DNA of 64,000 bases from NCBI RefSeq assembly GCF_000183425.1, contig NC_014759.1, forward strand, positions 2,263,001 to 2,327,000, read 5' to 3'. This document shows positions 38,221-47,209 of this stretch, piece after piece (position 1 is the first letter of the stretch; each line of letters opens with the position of its first letter). Under the pieces are notes generated by a model. It was given only the letters and a program-made list of their open reading frames with translations, searched no databases and was not told the DNA's origin. A program made the translations under genes and the position numbers. The stretch is from Marivirga tractuosa DSM 4126 (GTDB lineage: Bacteria; Bacteroidota; Bacteroidia; Cytophagales; Cyclobacteriaceae).

Positions 38221-38363
38221 TGCTTTCTATTCTACTTCAAATATCGGAAAATTAACAGAAAATTCAAATAAACGCAATGCCTTTGCTTTTGCTGAATATC
38301 TGCCGAATAAACGAAAGACATAATTTTATCAAATGTCTATTTTAGTCAAAAAAAATACTATTT

Positions 38364-40154
38364 TTATTCCTTTTCAACACTTTCTCCCTGCAATTGCTTA
38401 TTGTATAATTCCTTATAAGGCCCTTCCCTTTCTAAAAGCTGAGCTTCGGTCCCCTGATCAACAATTTCACCATCATGCAAAACTATGATGTGGTTTGCCA
38501 GTTTAGCGGAACTCACCCTGTGAGAAATGATGACACTGGTTCGATCTTCCATTATCTTTTTCAATGCGTTTAGAATAGCATTTTCTGTTTTGGTATCAAC
38601 AGCTGAAAGTGCATCATCCAAAATCATGATTTTAGGATCTCTGGCAATAGCTCTGGCAATGGAAACTCGCTGCTTCTGACCACCAGATAATGTAATTCCT
38701 CTTTCCCCTAATTCAGTATCATATCCTTTAGGGAAATCTAAAATATTGTTGTGAAGATCAGCATCTTTAGAGGCCTTAAGAATCTGTTCTTCATTTAGCC
38801 CCGTACTGCCAAAACTGATATTATTACGAATGGAATCCGAAAACAGAAATACATCTTGCGGAACATAACCTATTTGGCTTCTTAAATTTTCTACTTTAAA
38901 ATCAGCAATAGGAATATTATCAATAGTAATATCACCTTCAGTAGGGTCATACATTCGAGTAATTAAATTGGCGATCGTACTTTTCCCAGACCCTGTAGTT
39001 CCAATAACCGCTAGGGTTTCACCTTGCTTTACTGAGAAACTGACCTTTTTTAATGCCTTTATTCCGCTATCAGGATAAGTAAAGCTCACCTTTTCAAAGC
39101 GGATTTCACCGATAATATCTTTCTCAAGATTTTTATCAGAAACAATTTCTGTTTTTGTATCCAAAAATTCATTTATACGCTTTTGAGAAGCCGCTGCCCT
39201 TTGAATTATACTGGTTACCCAACCCACTGAAGTTACGGGCCAAGTCAATAAATTCACATAAATAATGAACTCTGCAATATTTCCAGCACTAATTGCGCCA
39301 TTCATAACCTCTACTCCGCCAATGTAAACAACCAATATCACACTTAATCCTACCATACCCATAATGAGAGGAAAGAATAGGGCTTGAATAAAGGTTAATT
39401 TTAATGCCCTGAATTTATAATTATTTGTTTCTTTTGTAAAGTTTTGTAACGAATCTTCCTCTCTTACAAATGCTTTCAAAACCCTAATTCCCGAAAATGC
39501 TTCCTGAACTAAAGTTGACAACTGAGATTGACTTTGCTGGATTTCCTCTGAGCGTTTGTTGATCAGATTATTTACAAAATAGATACTTACTGAAAGGAAG
39601 GGTAAGGGGATTAATGAATACCATGTCAGAGTGGCATTCACTGAAAACATGATAGGAATTACAATACAAAAAAGGGTCACCAAATTAACCGAATACATTA
39701 TGGCAGGCCCTAAATACATTCGAACCTTGCTTACGTCCTCGGATATCCTGTTCATGATATCACCGGTATTATTTCTTCTGTAAAAGCTTAATGGTAATTT
39801 CTGATAATGGTTATAAATCTCATTTTTCAAATCATATTCAATATGGCGTGACATTACAATAATGGTTTGCCTCACTAAAAAGAGAAATAATCCTCTACCC
39901 AGTGCTAGTAAAATGATAATGCCTCCATAAATCAGGATAGCAGAGGCAAAAATCTCATAATAATTGGACTGCAATTCAAAATTTTCGAACATGCGGTACA
40001 TTTCAATATTTTCCTTCACCAAATTGAAGGCATAGCGCACCACCTGAGCAGGAAATACTGCAAAAAAATTGGACACAATCATAAAAATTATGCCCAGCAA
40101 TAGCAGATACTTGTATTTTAAAAGGTACTTATTTAGATGTTTTAATTCTTGCAC
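38364..40154 (-). CDS. ABC exporter, fused permease and ATPase (MsbA/MdlB-like)
   Basis: 596 residues, a half-transporter. The N-terminal half has six TM helices (about 15-310); the C-terminal nucleotide-binding domain has Walker A GTTGSGKST, Q-loop YVPQDVFLFSDSI, signature LSGGQKQR, Walker B IMILDDALSAVD and the switch His in ISHRVSS. Such proteins dimerise to export lipids, drugs or peptides. It is a single gene; the minus-strand promoter region is next to that of leucine dehydrogenase. A CAAATATA at 40227-40234 (TATATTTG on the minus strand) is a candidate -7 box. Confidence 0.9.
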   Translation of the reverse strand: MQELKHLNKYLLKYKYLLLLGIIFMIVSNFFAVFPAQVVRYAFNLVKENIEMYRMFENFELQSNYYEIFASAILIYGGIIILLALGRGLFLFLVRQTIIVMSRHIEYDLKNEIYNHYQKLPLSFYRRNNTGDIMNRISEDVSKVRMYLGPAIMYSVNLVTLFCIVIPIMFSVNATLTWYSLIPLPFLSVSIYFVNNLINKRSEEIQQSQSQLSTLVQEAFSGIRVLKAFVREEDSLQNFTKETNNYKFRALKLTFIQALFFPLIMGMVGLSVILVVYIGGVEVMNGAISAGNIAEFIIYVNLLTWPVTSVGWVTSIIQRAAASQKRINEFLDTKTEIVSDKNLEKDIIGEIRFEKVSFTYPDSGIKALKKVSFSVKQGETLAVIGTTGSGKSTIANLITRMYDPTEGDITIDNIPIADFKVENLRSQIGYVPQDVFLFSDSIRNNISFGSTGLNEEQILKASKDADLHNNILDFPKGYDTELGERGITLSGGQKQRVSIARAIARDPKIMILDDALSAVDTKTENAILNALKKIMEDRTSVIISHRVSSAKLANHIIVLHDGEIVDQGTEAQLLEREGPYKELYNKQLQGESVEKE

Positions 40155-40436
40155 GAAAATTACAACGTTTGATAAAGTAGATGGTTCAAAGTAAAAGTCT
40201 AAACCCCAAGACTGAAGATATTATTTGCAAATATACTATTCCACTTACGGATTGCTTTGATTTTTAGGTCTATTTATCTAAAAGATTCAAATTATTTACC
40301 GTAGCCTTACAATTTACAAAATACTGCTAAACTTCCACAAGCAAAATTAAATTTTACACAAACGTATTTAGATAAACCATCATTTTGCAGAATCAATTTT
40401 TTATTTGATTAATATTAGATTTATACAATTTTAAAG
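40155..40436. other. Divergent intergenic region
   Basis: AT-rich spacer between the ABC exporter (minus) and leucine dehydrogenase (plus). It holds a minus-strand TATATTTG box (40234-40227) and leads into the plus-strand promoter at 40437. No gene seen. Confidence 0.4.
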
Positions 40437-40471
40437 AAAATTGATTTGCCCGAATAATTCCATTATTTTTG
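40437..40471 (+). promoter_or_regulatory. Candidate promoter of leucine dehydrogenase
   Basis: The -7 box TATTTTTG (40464-40471) fits TAnnTTTG, and a TTG at 40441-40443 lies 20 bases upstream, the normal Bacteroidota -33/-7 spacing. The leader would be about 60 bases. Confidence 0.6.
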
Positions 40472-40535
40472 CGCATGAATTCCCAAAAAGCTAGGGGAAA
40501 CGGAAACGACATAAAGACATTAAATTAATTCCAAG

Positions 40536-41639
40536 ATGGTTGAATTAAATGAACAAGAAGCACAAAAAACATTCTCAGCATTCAATACTATAGCTGAAAT
40601 GGGGCATGAACAAGTGGTTTATTGCTACGACAAACCAACTGGCTTGAAAGCCATTATTGCTATTCACAACACCATTTTAGGGCCTGCGCTAGGAGGAACA
40701 AGAATGTGGACTTACCAAAATGATCAAGAAGCTTTGATCGATGTGCTCCGTTTATCAAGAGGGATGACTTATAAAGCTGCTATCTCTGGTTTAAATCTAG
40801 GAGGAGGAAAAGCAGTCATCATCGGAGATCCTAAAAAATTAAAGAATGAAGCTTTCTTAAGAAGATTCGGACGATTTGTGGACAGCTTAAGCGGCAGATA
40901 TATCACTGCTGAAGATATGAACATGAATACTTCCGACATGGTGCACATCTCATACGAGACCAAAAACGTGATGGGCTTGCCTGAATCTATGAAAGGAAGT
41001 GGTGACCCATCCCCTGTTACTGCTTTTGGTGTTTACATGGGATTAAAAGCAACTGTTAACAAAGCCTTTGGGATTGACAGCTTGCAAGGGAAGAAAATTG
41101 CCGTTCAAGGCGTTGGTCAGGTTGGTCATTATTTAGTTGATCATTTAATTGAAGAAGGTGCAGAAGTTACTATTACCGATATAAATGAAAGCAATATTAA
41201 AAGGGTAACTGACAAGCACAACGTTAAAGTGGTGCAACCTGAAATGATTTACGATGTAGATGCTGATATTTATGCACCATGTGCAATGGGTGCAACCATA
41301 AATGATGACACCATTCAAAGATTAAAGGCCAAAGTAATTGTGGGTGCTGCCAATAATCAATTAGCTGATGAAACAAGACACGGCAAAATGCTAATGGATA
41401 AAGGCATTTATTATGCACCAGATTTCTTGGTAAATGCAGGTGGAATTATCAATATTTTCCCTGAATTGATGAAAAATTACAATAAACCTCTGGCTTTAGA
41501 GCAAACTGAAAAAATCTATGACAAATGCTTAGAAATTTTGAATAAAGCTGAAGCAGAAGGTATCTCATCGCACCAAGCAGCTATTGAAATTGCTGACAAG
41601 CGAATGGCAGACATGGGAAAAGTTAAATTAGCTTACTAA
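40536..41639 (+). CDS. Leucine dehydrogenase (Glu/Leu/Phe/Val dehydrogenase family)
   Basis: 367 residues. The catalytic domain shows LGPALGGTRMW (about 48-58), Lys80 in GMTYKAA and Lys92 in LGGGKAVI, the two catalytic/substrate lysines. A Rossmann NAD-binding domain follows (VQGVGQVGHYL, TDINE) and the C-terminal segment VNAGGIINIFPEL is typical. The protein is closest to leucine dehydrogenases (about 365 residues) rather than the longer glutamate dehydrogenases. Reaction: reversible oxidative deamination of leucine or valine to the 2-oxo acid, useful for branched-chain fatty acid precursors. It is monocistronic between a promoter and a strong terminator. Confidence 0.9.
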   Translation: MVELNEQEAQKTFSAFNTIAEMGHEQVVYCYDKPTGLKAIIAIHNTILGPALGGTRMWTYQNDQEALIDVLRLSRGMTYKAAISGLNLGGGKAVIIGDPKKLKNEAFLRRFGRFVDSLSGRYITAEDMNMNTSDMVHISYETKNVMGLPESMKGSGDPSPVTAFGVYMGLKATVNKAFGIDSLQGKKIAVQGVGQVGHYLVDHLIEEGAEVTITDINESNIKRVTDKHNVKVVQPEMIYDVDADIYAPCAMGATINDDTIQRLKAKVIVGAANNQLADETRHGKMLMDKGIYYAPDFLVNAGGIINIFPELMKNYNKPLALEQTEKIYDKCLEILNKAEAEGISSHQAAIEIADKRMADMGKVKLAY

Positions 41640-41661
41640 AATCTGAATTACTAATTTTACA

Positions 41662-41698
41662 GGGAAGGCAAGAGTTTGCCTTCCCATTTTATTTTATT
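41662..41698 (+). terminator. Rho-independent terminator of leucine dehydrogenase
   Basis: Perfect 10-bp stem, GGGAAGGCAA (41662-41671) with TTGCCTTCCC (41676-41685), GAGT loop, followed by ATTTTATTTTATT. Confidence 0.92.
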
Positions 41699-41721
41699 AC
41701 CGTTCTTTTTATTACTGAATT

Positions 41722-42903
41722 ATGCTGAACAGAAGGTCCTTAAGAATTAAAGTTATGCAAGCGCTTTATGCCGTTCAAAAGTGCGAAGACGCCAACTTCG
41801 AACTGGCAAAAGATTATATAGATGAAATCTTCACTCCTGACCTTAATTCTATGGAAGTGCAAGACAAAGCACTGCTCAAACAAAATGCAAAAACCGCTAA
41901 GAAAATCTTTCAAAGCAATTATCGGGCTCATCAAATAAAAGAAGAACAGGACACCAATCCTGAAGTGCGTTCGGCTGTTAGTAATGCCATTGATTATTTT
42001 CGAAATAACGTTAAGAAAGACATGTCTTTTATTAAAAAAGATATGCTAGAAGCTGTAAACAAGCTTTTGGAAAATTATTACCTAAGTTTAAAGCTTCTAG
42101 TTGAATTTTCTGAGCTCACCAAAGAGGACATCGAGAAAAGACATAAGAGATTAGCCGAAAGCGGGAATCAAATTTTCGAAAGTGAGCTTAATCTTTATAA
42201 AAATAAAGCCATCAAAATCATCAATGAAGACGATGCACTACAAAATGAATTTATCCGATTTGGCACTAGCTGGAAGGATGATGAGCTTGATGTTCAAGAG
42301 TGGTATAGAGATACACTGAGAAAAGCAGATTTTTATAAAGAATATACGCAGAAGAACAATCCAACTTTTGAAGATGATGTTGCGGTATTAGACCAAATCT
42401 GCAGGCAAATAATTTTAAAAAACGAAGCCATTACAAACTTTATGGCTGAGCGTGATTTATATTGGGAAGAAAATAAATCCGCCTTAAAATCAATGCTGAA
42501 AAAAACCATCAAATCAATTGATGAAGATACTCAGCATTTGGAATTAATTGAATTATCAGCCAATTGGGAAGATGACAGTGAATTCTTTAAAGACCTCTTC
42601 ACCAATACGATCAACAATGACGATGAATATGAAAAAATTGTCTCAGATTTTGCAAAAAATTGGGCTTCAGAACGAATAGCCATAGTTGATATGATCATTC
42701 TGAAAATGGCGGTTAGCGAAATGTTGAATTTCCCGAGCATCCCTGTTAAAGTGACTATTAATGAGTATATTGAGCTCTCGAAAAACTATAGTACACAAAA
42801 AAGTAAGATTTTTGTAAACGGAATGCTAGATAAAATTTCTGCAAAACTTGAAAAGGACGGCAAAATCAAAAAAAGCGGAAGAGGCTTAATTGATAATAAA
42901 TAA
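41722..42903 (+). CDS. nusB: Transcription antitermination factor NusB, long Bacteroidota form
   Basis: 393 residues, against about 140 in E. coli. The N-terminus (MLNRRSLRIKVMQALYAVQ) matches the first NusB helix and the last 110 residues (WASERIAIVDMIILKMAVSEMLNF, VTINEYIELSKNYSTQKSKIFVNGMLDKI) match its core; about 220 residues of charged helical sequence separate the two halves, as in other Bacteroidota NusB proteins. It should join NusE/S10 on boxA RNA in rRNA antitermination. The block ytxH-DUF1573-yajC-ybbR-coaE follows in the same direction, an order conserved in this phylum as far as I know. Confidence 0.88.
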   Translation: MLNRRSLRIKVMQALYAVQKCEDANFELAKDYIDEIFTPDLNSMEVQDKALLKQNAKTAKKIFQSNYRAHQIKEEQDTNPEVRSAVSNAIDYFRNNVKKDMSFIKKDMLEAVNKLLENYYLSLKLLVEFSELTKEDIEKRHKRLAESGNQIFESELNLYKNKAIKIINEDDALQNEFIRFGTSWKDDELDVQEWYRDTLRKADFYKEYTQKNNPTFEDDVAVLDQICRQIILKNEAITNFMAERDLYWEENKSALKSMLKKTIKSIDEDTQHLELIELSANWEDDSEFFKDLFTNTINNDDEYEKIVSDFAKNWASERIAIVDMIILKMAVSEMLNFPSIPVKVTINEYIELSKNYSTQKSKIFVNGMLDKISAKLEKDGKIKKSGRGLIDNK

Positions 42904-42997
42904 CCATGCATTCCATTATTCGTAAGACTAAAAAACTTTTGCAGGACATTTGAATCGTTTTTAATGTACTGTATATTTACAGCTAAAGTAAAAAATC

Positions 42998-43297
42998 ATG
43001 AGCAAAGGAAGTAATTTATTCGCATTCATAGCCGGGGCAGCAGCCGGAGCCATTGCAGGTATCTTGTATGCCCCCGATACCGGTGTGAACACTAGAGACA
43101 AGCTAACATACCGCTTGGGCAAATACAAAGAAATGCTAGAAGACCTATTGAATGACATTTCAAATGGAGAAGAGATAGGCTTAAGTGCTGCCCGCAGTGA
43201 TGGAGAAAAGGTAGTCAACTCTGCTAAAGAAAAAGCAGAACAACTCCTAACTGATGTTGACGATCTATTAGGTCAAATTAAGAAAAAAGAAAAATAA
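42998..43297 (+). CDS. YtxH domain protein
   Basis: 99 residues. The N-terminal glycine/alanine-rich hydrophobic segment (FIAGAAAGAIAGILYAPDTG) is the YtxH signature, one TM helix, followed by an amphipathic, charged helical tail. YtxH proteins are small membrane-associated proteins linked to general stress in Firmicutes; the function here is unknown. It lies 94 bases after nusB and 36 bases before the DUF1573 gene. Confidence 0.8.
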   Translation: MSKGSNLFAFIAGAAAGAIAGILYAPDTGVNTRDKLTYRLGKYKEMLEDLLNDISNGEEIGLSAARSDGEKVVNSAKEKAEQLLTDVDDLLGQIKKKEK

Positions 43298-43333
43298 TAA
43301 AATCAGTTTTTAATCTAAATATATAATCAAATT

Positions 43334-43903
43334 ATGAAAAGTGTATTATATGCATTTTCTGCAGCAGCTTTGCTTACATTAGCATCTTGCTCTGGAGATC
43401 TTGAAAAAAGAGTTACTGACCTTGAAAGAAGAGTAGCCGCTCTTGAAGGAAATGGAGGGAGTACAGCAAGTAAAAACACTGCATTAGAATCAGCTATTGA
43501 AGCAAAACCACAGGCTCAAAACAAAACCCCAAATCAAAAACCTGAGGGTCCTTTACCAAGTATGGAGTTTGAAGAAAAAACACATGACTTCGGCACAATT
43601 ACTGAAGGTGAGGTAGTTACAAAAGTGTTTAAATTCAAGAATACTGGCGAAGCTCCTTTAATTATTTCAAATGCTACTTCTTCTTGCGGATGTACAGTAC
43701 CATCTTATCCTAAAGATAAGCCAATAGCACCAGGAGAAGAAGGTGAAATTGAAGTTAAATATAACTCAAGAGGAAAGAAAAACCAGGATAATAAAGTAGT
43801 AAGAATTACTGCTAACACTTGGCCAGCAACAAATAACATAACAATCAAAGCGTTTGTTGAGCCGAAGGCCAATGCTTCTGGTTCTGGACCCGTAAAACAA
43901 TAA
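43334..43903 (+). CDS. DUF1573 lipoprotein
   Basis: 189 residues: lipoprotein signal with lipobox LASC (about Cys19), a short coiled coil (EKRVTDLERRVAALEG), a low-complexity linker, then the DUF1573 Ig-like domain (about 80-180): HDFGTITEGEVVTKVFKFKN, SSCGCTVPSYPKDKPIAPGEEGEI and VRITANTWP. The SCGCT pair of cysteines is the family mark. Role unknown; the family is very common in Bacteroidota envelopes. yajC starts 6 bases after its stop. Confidence 0.87.
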   Translation: MKSVLYAFSAAALLTLASCSGDLEKRVTDLERRVAALEGNGGSTASKNTALESAIEAKPQAQNKTPNQKPEGPLPSMEFEEKTHDFGTITEGEVVTKVFKFKNTGEAPLIISNATSSCGCTVPSYPKDKPIAPGEEGEIEVKYNSRGKKNQDNKVVRITANTWPATNNITIKAFVEPKANASGSGPVKQ

Positions 43904-43909
43904 TAATTA

Positions 43910-44227
43910 ATGATACAATTTATTTTAGCACAAGCTACTACAGGTGATGATAGCGCTTGGATGAGCCAATTACTTTTATTTGGCGGTATAATTTTAGTCT
44001 TTTATTTCTTTATGATCCGTCCGCAGCAAAAAAAGCAAAAGGATCAAAAGAAATTTATTGCTGAAATCAAAAAAGGAGATGCCGTAGTTACTATTGGCGG
44101 CTTACATGGAAAAGTTTACCAAGTAGAAGAGGACAAAATTATTTTAGAAGTTGATAAAGGCACTAAAATGATTTTTGAAAAGTCTGCAGTATCTTTAGAA
44201 CAAAGTAAAAAACTTCAAGAAAAATAA
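43910..44227 (+). CDS. yajC: Preprotein translocase subunit YajC
   Basis: 105 residues with one N-terminal TM helix (about 19-37, LLLFGGIILVFYFFMIRPQQKKQKDQKK), the strongly conserved MIRPQ motif and the soluble beta domain (GDAVVTIGGLHGKVYQVEEDKIILEV). YajC joins SecD-SecF at the Sec channel. It is in the middle of a run of closely spaced genes (6 bases after DUF1573, 4 bases before ybbR). Confidence 0.93.
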   Translation: MIQFILAQATTGDDSAWMSQLLLFGGIILVFYFFMIRPQQKKQKDQKKFIAEIKKGDAVVTIGGLHGKVYQVEEDKIILEVDKGTKMIFEKSAVSLEQSKKLQEK

Positions 44228-44231
44228 GTTA

Positions 44232-45209
44232 TTGAAGCAATTTGAAAAAATATGGGATTGGTTGAGCAATTATCTGTTGCCTCAATCAAATGAAACTATA
44301 AAAGTGGTAGTCTTGTGCATAGTCACAGCTACCACTTTTTGGTTTTTCAATGCGCTTAATGACAATTATTCTACAAGAATTACCTATCCCATAAAATTCA
44401 CATACCCTGATTCTGCTCTAGTACAAGTAAAGGAAACACCTAAAAAGGTGAGTATTAATGTCAGCGGAGGAGGATGGAATTTATTGAGAAAAACGTTCTG
44501 GTTTACTATTACTCCTGTTGAAGTTCCCTTAGAAGACCCAGTAGAAACAAAATATATACTAGGCAATTCTCTATACAGCCTCATTGCGGATCAAATGACA
44601 GAAATTCAACTGAATTTTGTAGAAAATGACACCCTTAAAATAGATATTGATTCGCTAAAATCTACCAAATCTAAATTAACAGTTGATAGCACAAAGATCA
44701 ACTTGGCTGAAGGTTATCAATTTACCTCAGAAATCAAACTATCACATGATTCCGCTGGCTTTACTGGCCCAGCTAGATTCATTAAAGACATTCCAAATAC
44801 TATCGCTTTAGATATTGAAGAGGAGAATATTACAAGTGATTACTCAAAAGAACTATACCTCCCAACCTTTGGCTCTAGCCTTGTAAGCAGAAATCCAGTA
44901 GAAGTGGAAATTAGTTTTTCAGTTGCGAAGTTTATCAAACAAGAATTAATGCTTCCTTTCGAAAAAATCAATGCTCCGAATGATTCCAACTTATTCATTT
45001 TTAAGGATAGCTTAGCTCGGATTAGTTTTGAAATCAGAGAAGAATTAGCTGGAAACTATGACTTAGATAGTATTAAATTAATTGTTGATTACAATGATAT
45101 TCAATCTTCCGATTCTACAGTTTTACCAAAAGCTAAAATTCTACCATCTCAATTGAAAAACAGAGAAATTGCTTTTGATAGCATCCATTTTGAGTATTTA
45201 GACCGATGA
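44232..45209 (+). CDS. YbbR/CdaR-like membrane-anchored protein
   Basis: 325 residues from a TTG start four bases after yajC. One N-terminal TM helix (about 23-43) is followed by an extracytoplasmic region with YbbR-like beta repeats (TYPIKFTYPDSALVQVKETPKKVSINVSG). In Firmicutes YbbR proteins modulate the c-di-AMP cyclase CdaA; no CdaA is near here, so that role is not established. The stop overlaps the start of coaE by 4 bases (ATGA). Confidence 0.75.
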   Translation: MKQFEKIWDWLSNYLLPQSNETIKVVVLCIVTATTFWFFNALNDNYSTRITYPIKFTYPDSALVQVKETPKKVSINVSGGGWNLLRKTFWFTITPVEVPLEDPVETKYILGNSLYSLIADQMTEIQLNFVENDTLKIDIDSLKSTKSKLTVDSTKINLAEGYQFTSEIKLSHDSAGFTGPARFIKDIPNTIALDIEEENITSDYSKELYLPTFGSSLVSRNPVEVEISFSVAKFIKQELMLPFEKINAPNDSNLFIFKDSLARISFEIREELAGNYDLDSIKLIVDYNDIQSSDSTVLPKAKILPSQLKNREIAFDSIHFEYLDR

Positions 45210-45793
45210 AAAAAGTAGGGATCACAGGTGGGATTGGAGCTGGTAAAAGTCTTATCTGCGAGGTTTTTCAACTCTTAGGCATCCCTAATTATCCAGCGGA
45301 TTTCAGAGCGAAATGGCTCCAATCAAACGACCCAGACCTTAAAGCTAAAATAGCTCATCACTTTGGAGAAGAAGCCTATTTCGAAAATGGAGACCTCAAT
45401 AGAGATTATCTGAGCAAAGAAGTCTTTGGTGATGATGAAAAATTAAAATTACTCAATAGCTTAGTGCACCCAGCAGTAGGTGAAGATTTTGAAAATTGGT
45501 GTGCCCTGCATGCTGACAAACCCTATACCTTAAAAGAAGCGGCTTTATTGTTTGAAACGGGTTCTTATAAACAATTAGATGCCACTATCAACGTCCATGC
45601 CAGTCAAGACCTCAGACTAAAAAGAACATTAGAAAGAGATCCGCAAAGAACTAAAGAAAGTGTTTTGGCTATCATGAAAAAACAATTTTCGGATGAGAAG
45701 AGAATGGGTTTGGCGGATTATGTGATTTATAATGATGAGAGTAAGTCTGTTATTAAGCAGGTGATGGCTTTGCATGAGCAATTGGCGGGGTGA
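45206..45793 (+). CDS. coaE: Dephospho-CoA kinase
   Basis: 195 residues, normal length. P-loop GGIGAGKS (8-15), the DFRAKWL CoA-binding segment, the lid residues LKRTLERDPQR and the C-terminal YVIYNDES are all present. It phosphorylates the 3'-OH of dephospho-CoA in the last step of coenzyme A synthesis. Its ATG overlaps the ybbR stop. It is the last gene of the nusB-to-coaE run and is followed by a hairpin repeat. Confidence 0.93.
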   Translation: MKKVGITGGIGAGKSLICEVFQLLGIPNYPADFRAKWLQSNDPDLKAKIAHHFGEEAYFENGDLNRDYLSKEVFGDDEKLKLLNSLVHPAVGEDFENWCALHADKPYTLKEAALLFETGSYKQLDATINVHASQDLRLKRTLERDPQRTKESVLAIMKKQFSDEKRMGLADYVIYNDESKSVIKQVMALHEQLAG

Positions 45794-45817
45794 TTTGTGG
45801 GTTCTCTTTGCTTATTA

Positions 45818-45839
45818 AGCACAAGCGGACGCTTGCGCT
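45818..45839. repeat. Short hairpin repeat downstream of coaE
   Basis: AGCACAAGCG (45818-45827) pairs with CGCTTGCGCT (45830-45839) with one mismatch. It is more GC-rich than its flanks and resembles small interspersed hairpins of Bacteroidota; it may also serve as the coaE terminator. Confidence 0.5.
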
Positions 45840-45864
45840 ATTTGATGGTTACTTAATTTAAAAT

Positions 45865-46158
45865 CTATAATTTTAGCTTCTCTGGATTCTGACGATTGTC
45901 CCAAAATATCAAAAGCTCAACCTCATTAGATTGAATTTTATAATACAAACTCACCTGCTTTGTGACAACTGCTCGATATCAATCTTTCTTTTTTGAATAG
46001 AAATACAGTTCTGGGTTCTGACTTATAAAGTTTATCACTTCATCAGTTCTATCAATAAACTTTTCAATTTCCTTTGAAGTCCAATTTTCCTCTAAATACT
46101 CTAATACTAAAGCATAAGTCAATTCAGCTTCAGGTAACCATTTAACAGTGTAATTCAC
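45865..46158 (-). pseudogene. RelE/ParE-family toxin gene broken by an in-frame stop
   Basis: The minus strand from GTG 46158 reads 59 codons (MNYTVKWLPEAELTYALVLE ... NPELYFYSKKKD), a TGA at 45981-45979, then 37 more codons in the same frame (YRAVVTKQVSLYYKI ... LLIFWDNRQNPEKL) to TAG 45867-45865. Total length with the stop read through is 97 residues plus the stop codon, normal for the family, and both halves match the RelE/ParE fold (the VTKQVSLYYKI and FWDNRQNP strands). The start overlaps the antitoxin stop (GTGA), the usual operon layout. The stop removes the C-terminal strands with the active-site region, so the toxin should be inactive. A substitution is the simplest cause as frame is kept. 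Confidence 0.8.
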
Positions 46159-46388
46159 TTTAGGTATTTTGATTTGATTTCACTCATTACCTCGTCATGT
46201 GGACGTCCCTCCCCTTTTTTTGATTGTTCCAAAGCTCTATCTAAAGAAACTTTTAAATTAGGATGCAGTTCATCCCACCAATCACCGCTTTTGTCTGCTT
46301 CTATCATGCCAGTGATTAATGTCAAAAATCTATCATCAGCTTGATCTACATATTCATGAATTTTTTTTCTTAGTTGTACTGTATCCAT
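46155..46388 (-). CDS. Antitoxin of a RelE/ParE-type toxin-antitoxin pair
   Basis: Start chosen at ATG 46388 (MDTVQLRKKIHEYVDQADDRFL), giving 77 residues, because this is where similarity to the known antitoxin type begins; an upstream ATG at 46415 adds nine unlikely residues. It is highly charged with a helical N-terminus, and the C-terminal tail (RPHDEVMSEIKSKYLK) is the expected toxin-binding part. The toxin gene overlaps its stop by four bases but carries a premature stop, so the antitoxin is now probably without a working partner. No DNA-binding motif can be named with certainty. Confidence 0.75.
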   Translation of the reverse strand: MDTVQLRKKIHEYVDQADDRFLTLITGMIEADKSGDWWDELHPNLKVSLDRALEQSKKGEGRPHDEVMSEIKSKYLK

Positions 46389-46506
46389 AGGATTCCATTT
46401 TCTACAAATTAACAATTTTTAAGGATTATTTGGTTCAGGTTTCTAGAACACCTGTTGTAAATAACTGATGTTAGTTGTTTTTTTATTCTCTAACAAAGCA
46501 GAGAGA

Positions 46507-46986
46507 TTAGTTATCACCTTTTAAAAGGTTTTCAAAGACTTCTTTTTCATCAAAGGAAAGTAATAATGTATGAGATTTTTTCATAGGTTTCAAAATTGTA
46601 AAATCCCAAATCTGCTTACCTTCAATCTTATCATTACTTTTAAAACTAAGCTCATATTCTATATTACCTAAATAAATAGACTCCTCCCCAAAACTGAACT
46701 TATCTGAATCGATTTCAATTTTATGCTTCTTCACATTCTTAGGAAACCTAACAATGGAAAGAACTACTAAGAGTAATAAAAGAAATATCACAAAAATAGA
46801 AATTGGATAAGCTATACTTGGTAAATTAAGTCTTTCAATAAAATTAGTTGAAGAATTTTTTGGGTTTAAAGGAAAGCCAAGAGCAATTGCAAATAAAACT
46901 ATAAGTGCATATCTATTGTATTTTTTTAAACTATATTCTGACCAATTTATTGAAGTTACAATCATTTTGAAATTAAATTTCTCCAC
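46507..46986 (-). CDS. Unknown two-helix membrane protein
   Basis: 159 residues, not recognised. Two hydrophobic segments (about 26-42 and 59-82, the second very strong: ISIFVIFLLLLLVVLSIV) are followed by a cytoplasmic domain of about 75 residues whose strand pattern (KHKIEIDSDKFSFGEESIYLGNIEYELSF) could be PH-like. Placed in the accessory pocket between coaE and acs with the broken toxin-antitoxin pair; no partner is evident. Confidence 0.6.
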   Translation of the reverse strand: MEKFNFKMIVTSINWSEYSLKKYNRYALIVLFAIALGFPLNPKNSSTNFIERLNLPSIAYPISIFVIFLLLLLVVLSIVRFPKNVKKHKIEIDSDKFSFGEESIYLGNIEYELSFKSNDKIEGKQIWDFTILKPMKKSHTLLLSFDEKEVFENLLKGDN

Positions 46987-47043
46987 TAATCTAAAAACTA
47001 AACCTCAATTAGCCTTGTAATTGCTTCAATTTAAGTCAAGATC

Positions 47044-47059
47044 CGAGCAAGGATGCTCG
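47044..47059. repeat. Short hairpin repeat upstream of acs
   Basis: CGAGCA (47044-47049) pairs with TGCTCG (47054-47059), loop AGGA. It resembles a small hairpin motif seen between genes in Bacteroidota and marks the right edge of the accessory pocket. Confidence 0.4.
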
Positions 47060-47209
47060 AACCAAAACGGTAAAATAGCATCACAAAATTATTAAATCAT
47101 CAACATTCATATCCACAATTCACCTTAACCCACACTACCATTTCATTTTAGCCTAAATCTTACTAAATTAAGTTCAAAATAATTTAGAGAAACAGCTAAT
47201 TGATATAAT

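Noticed and set aside
45979..45981. TGA in the toxin frame as a selenocysteine or recoded codon
   Set aside because: No selenocysteine insertion structure or selenoprotein family fits; a nonsense mutation is simpler.
46431..46460. TTCTAGAA-centred palindrome as an operator
   Set aside because: Only short imperfect arms, and no second copy near another promoter in the window.
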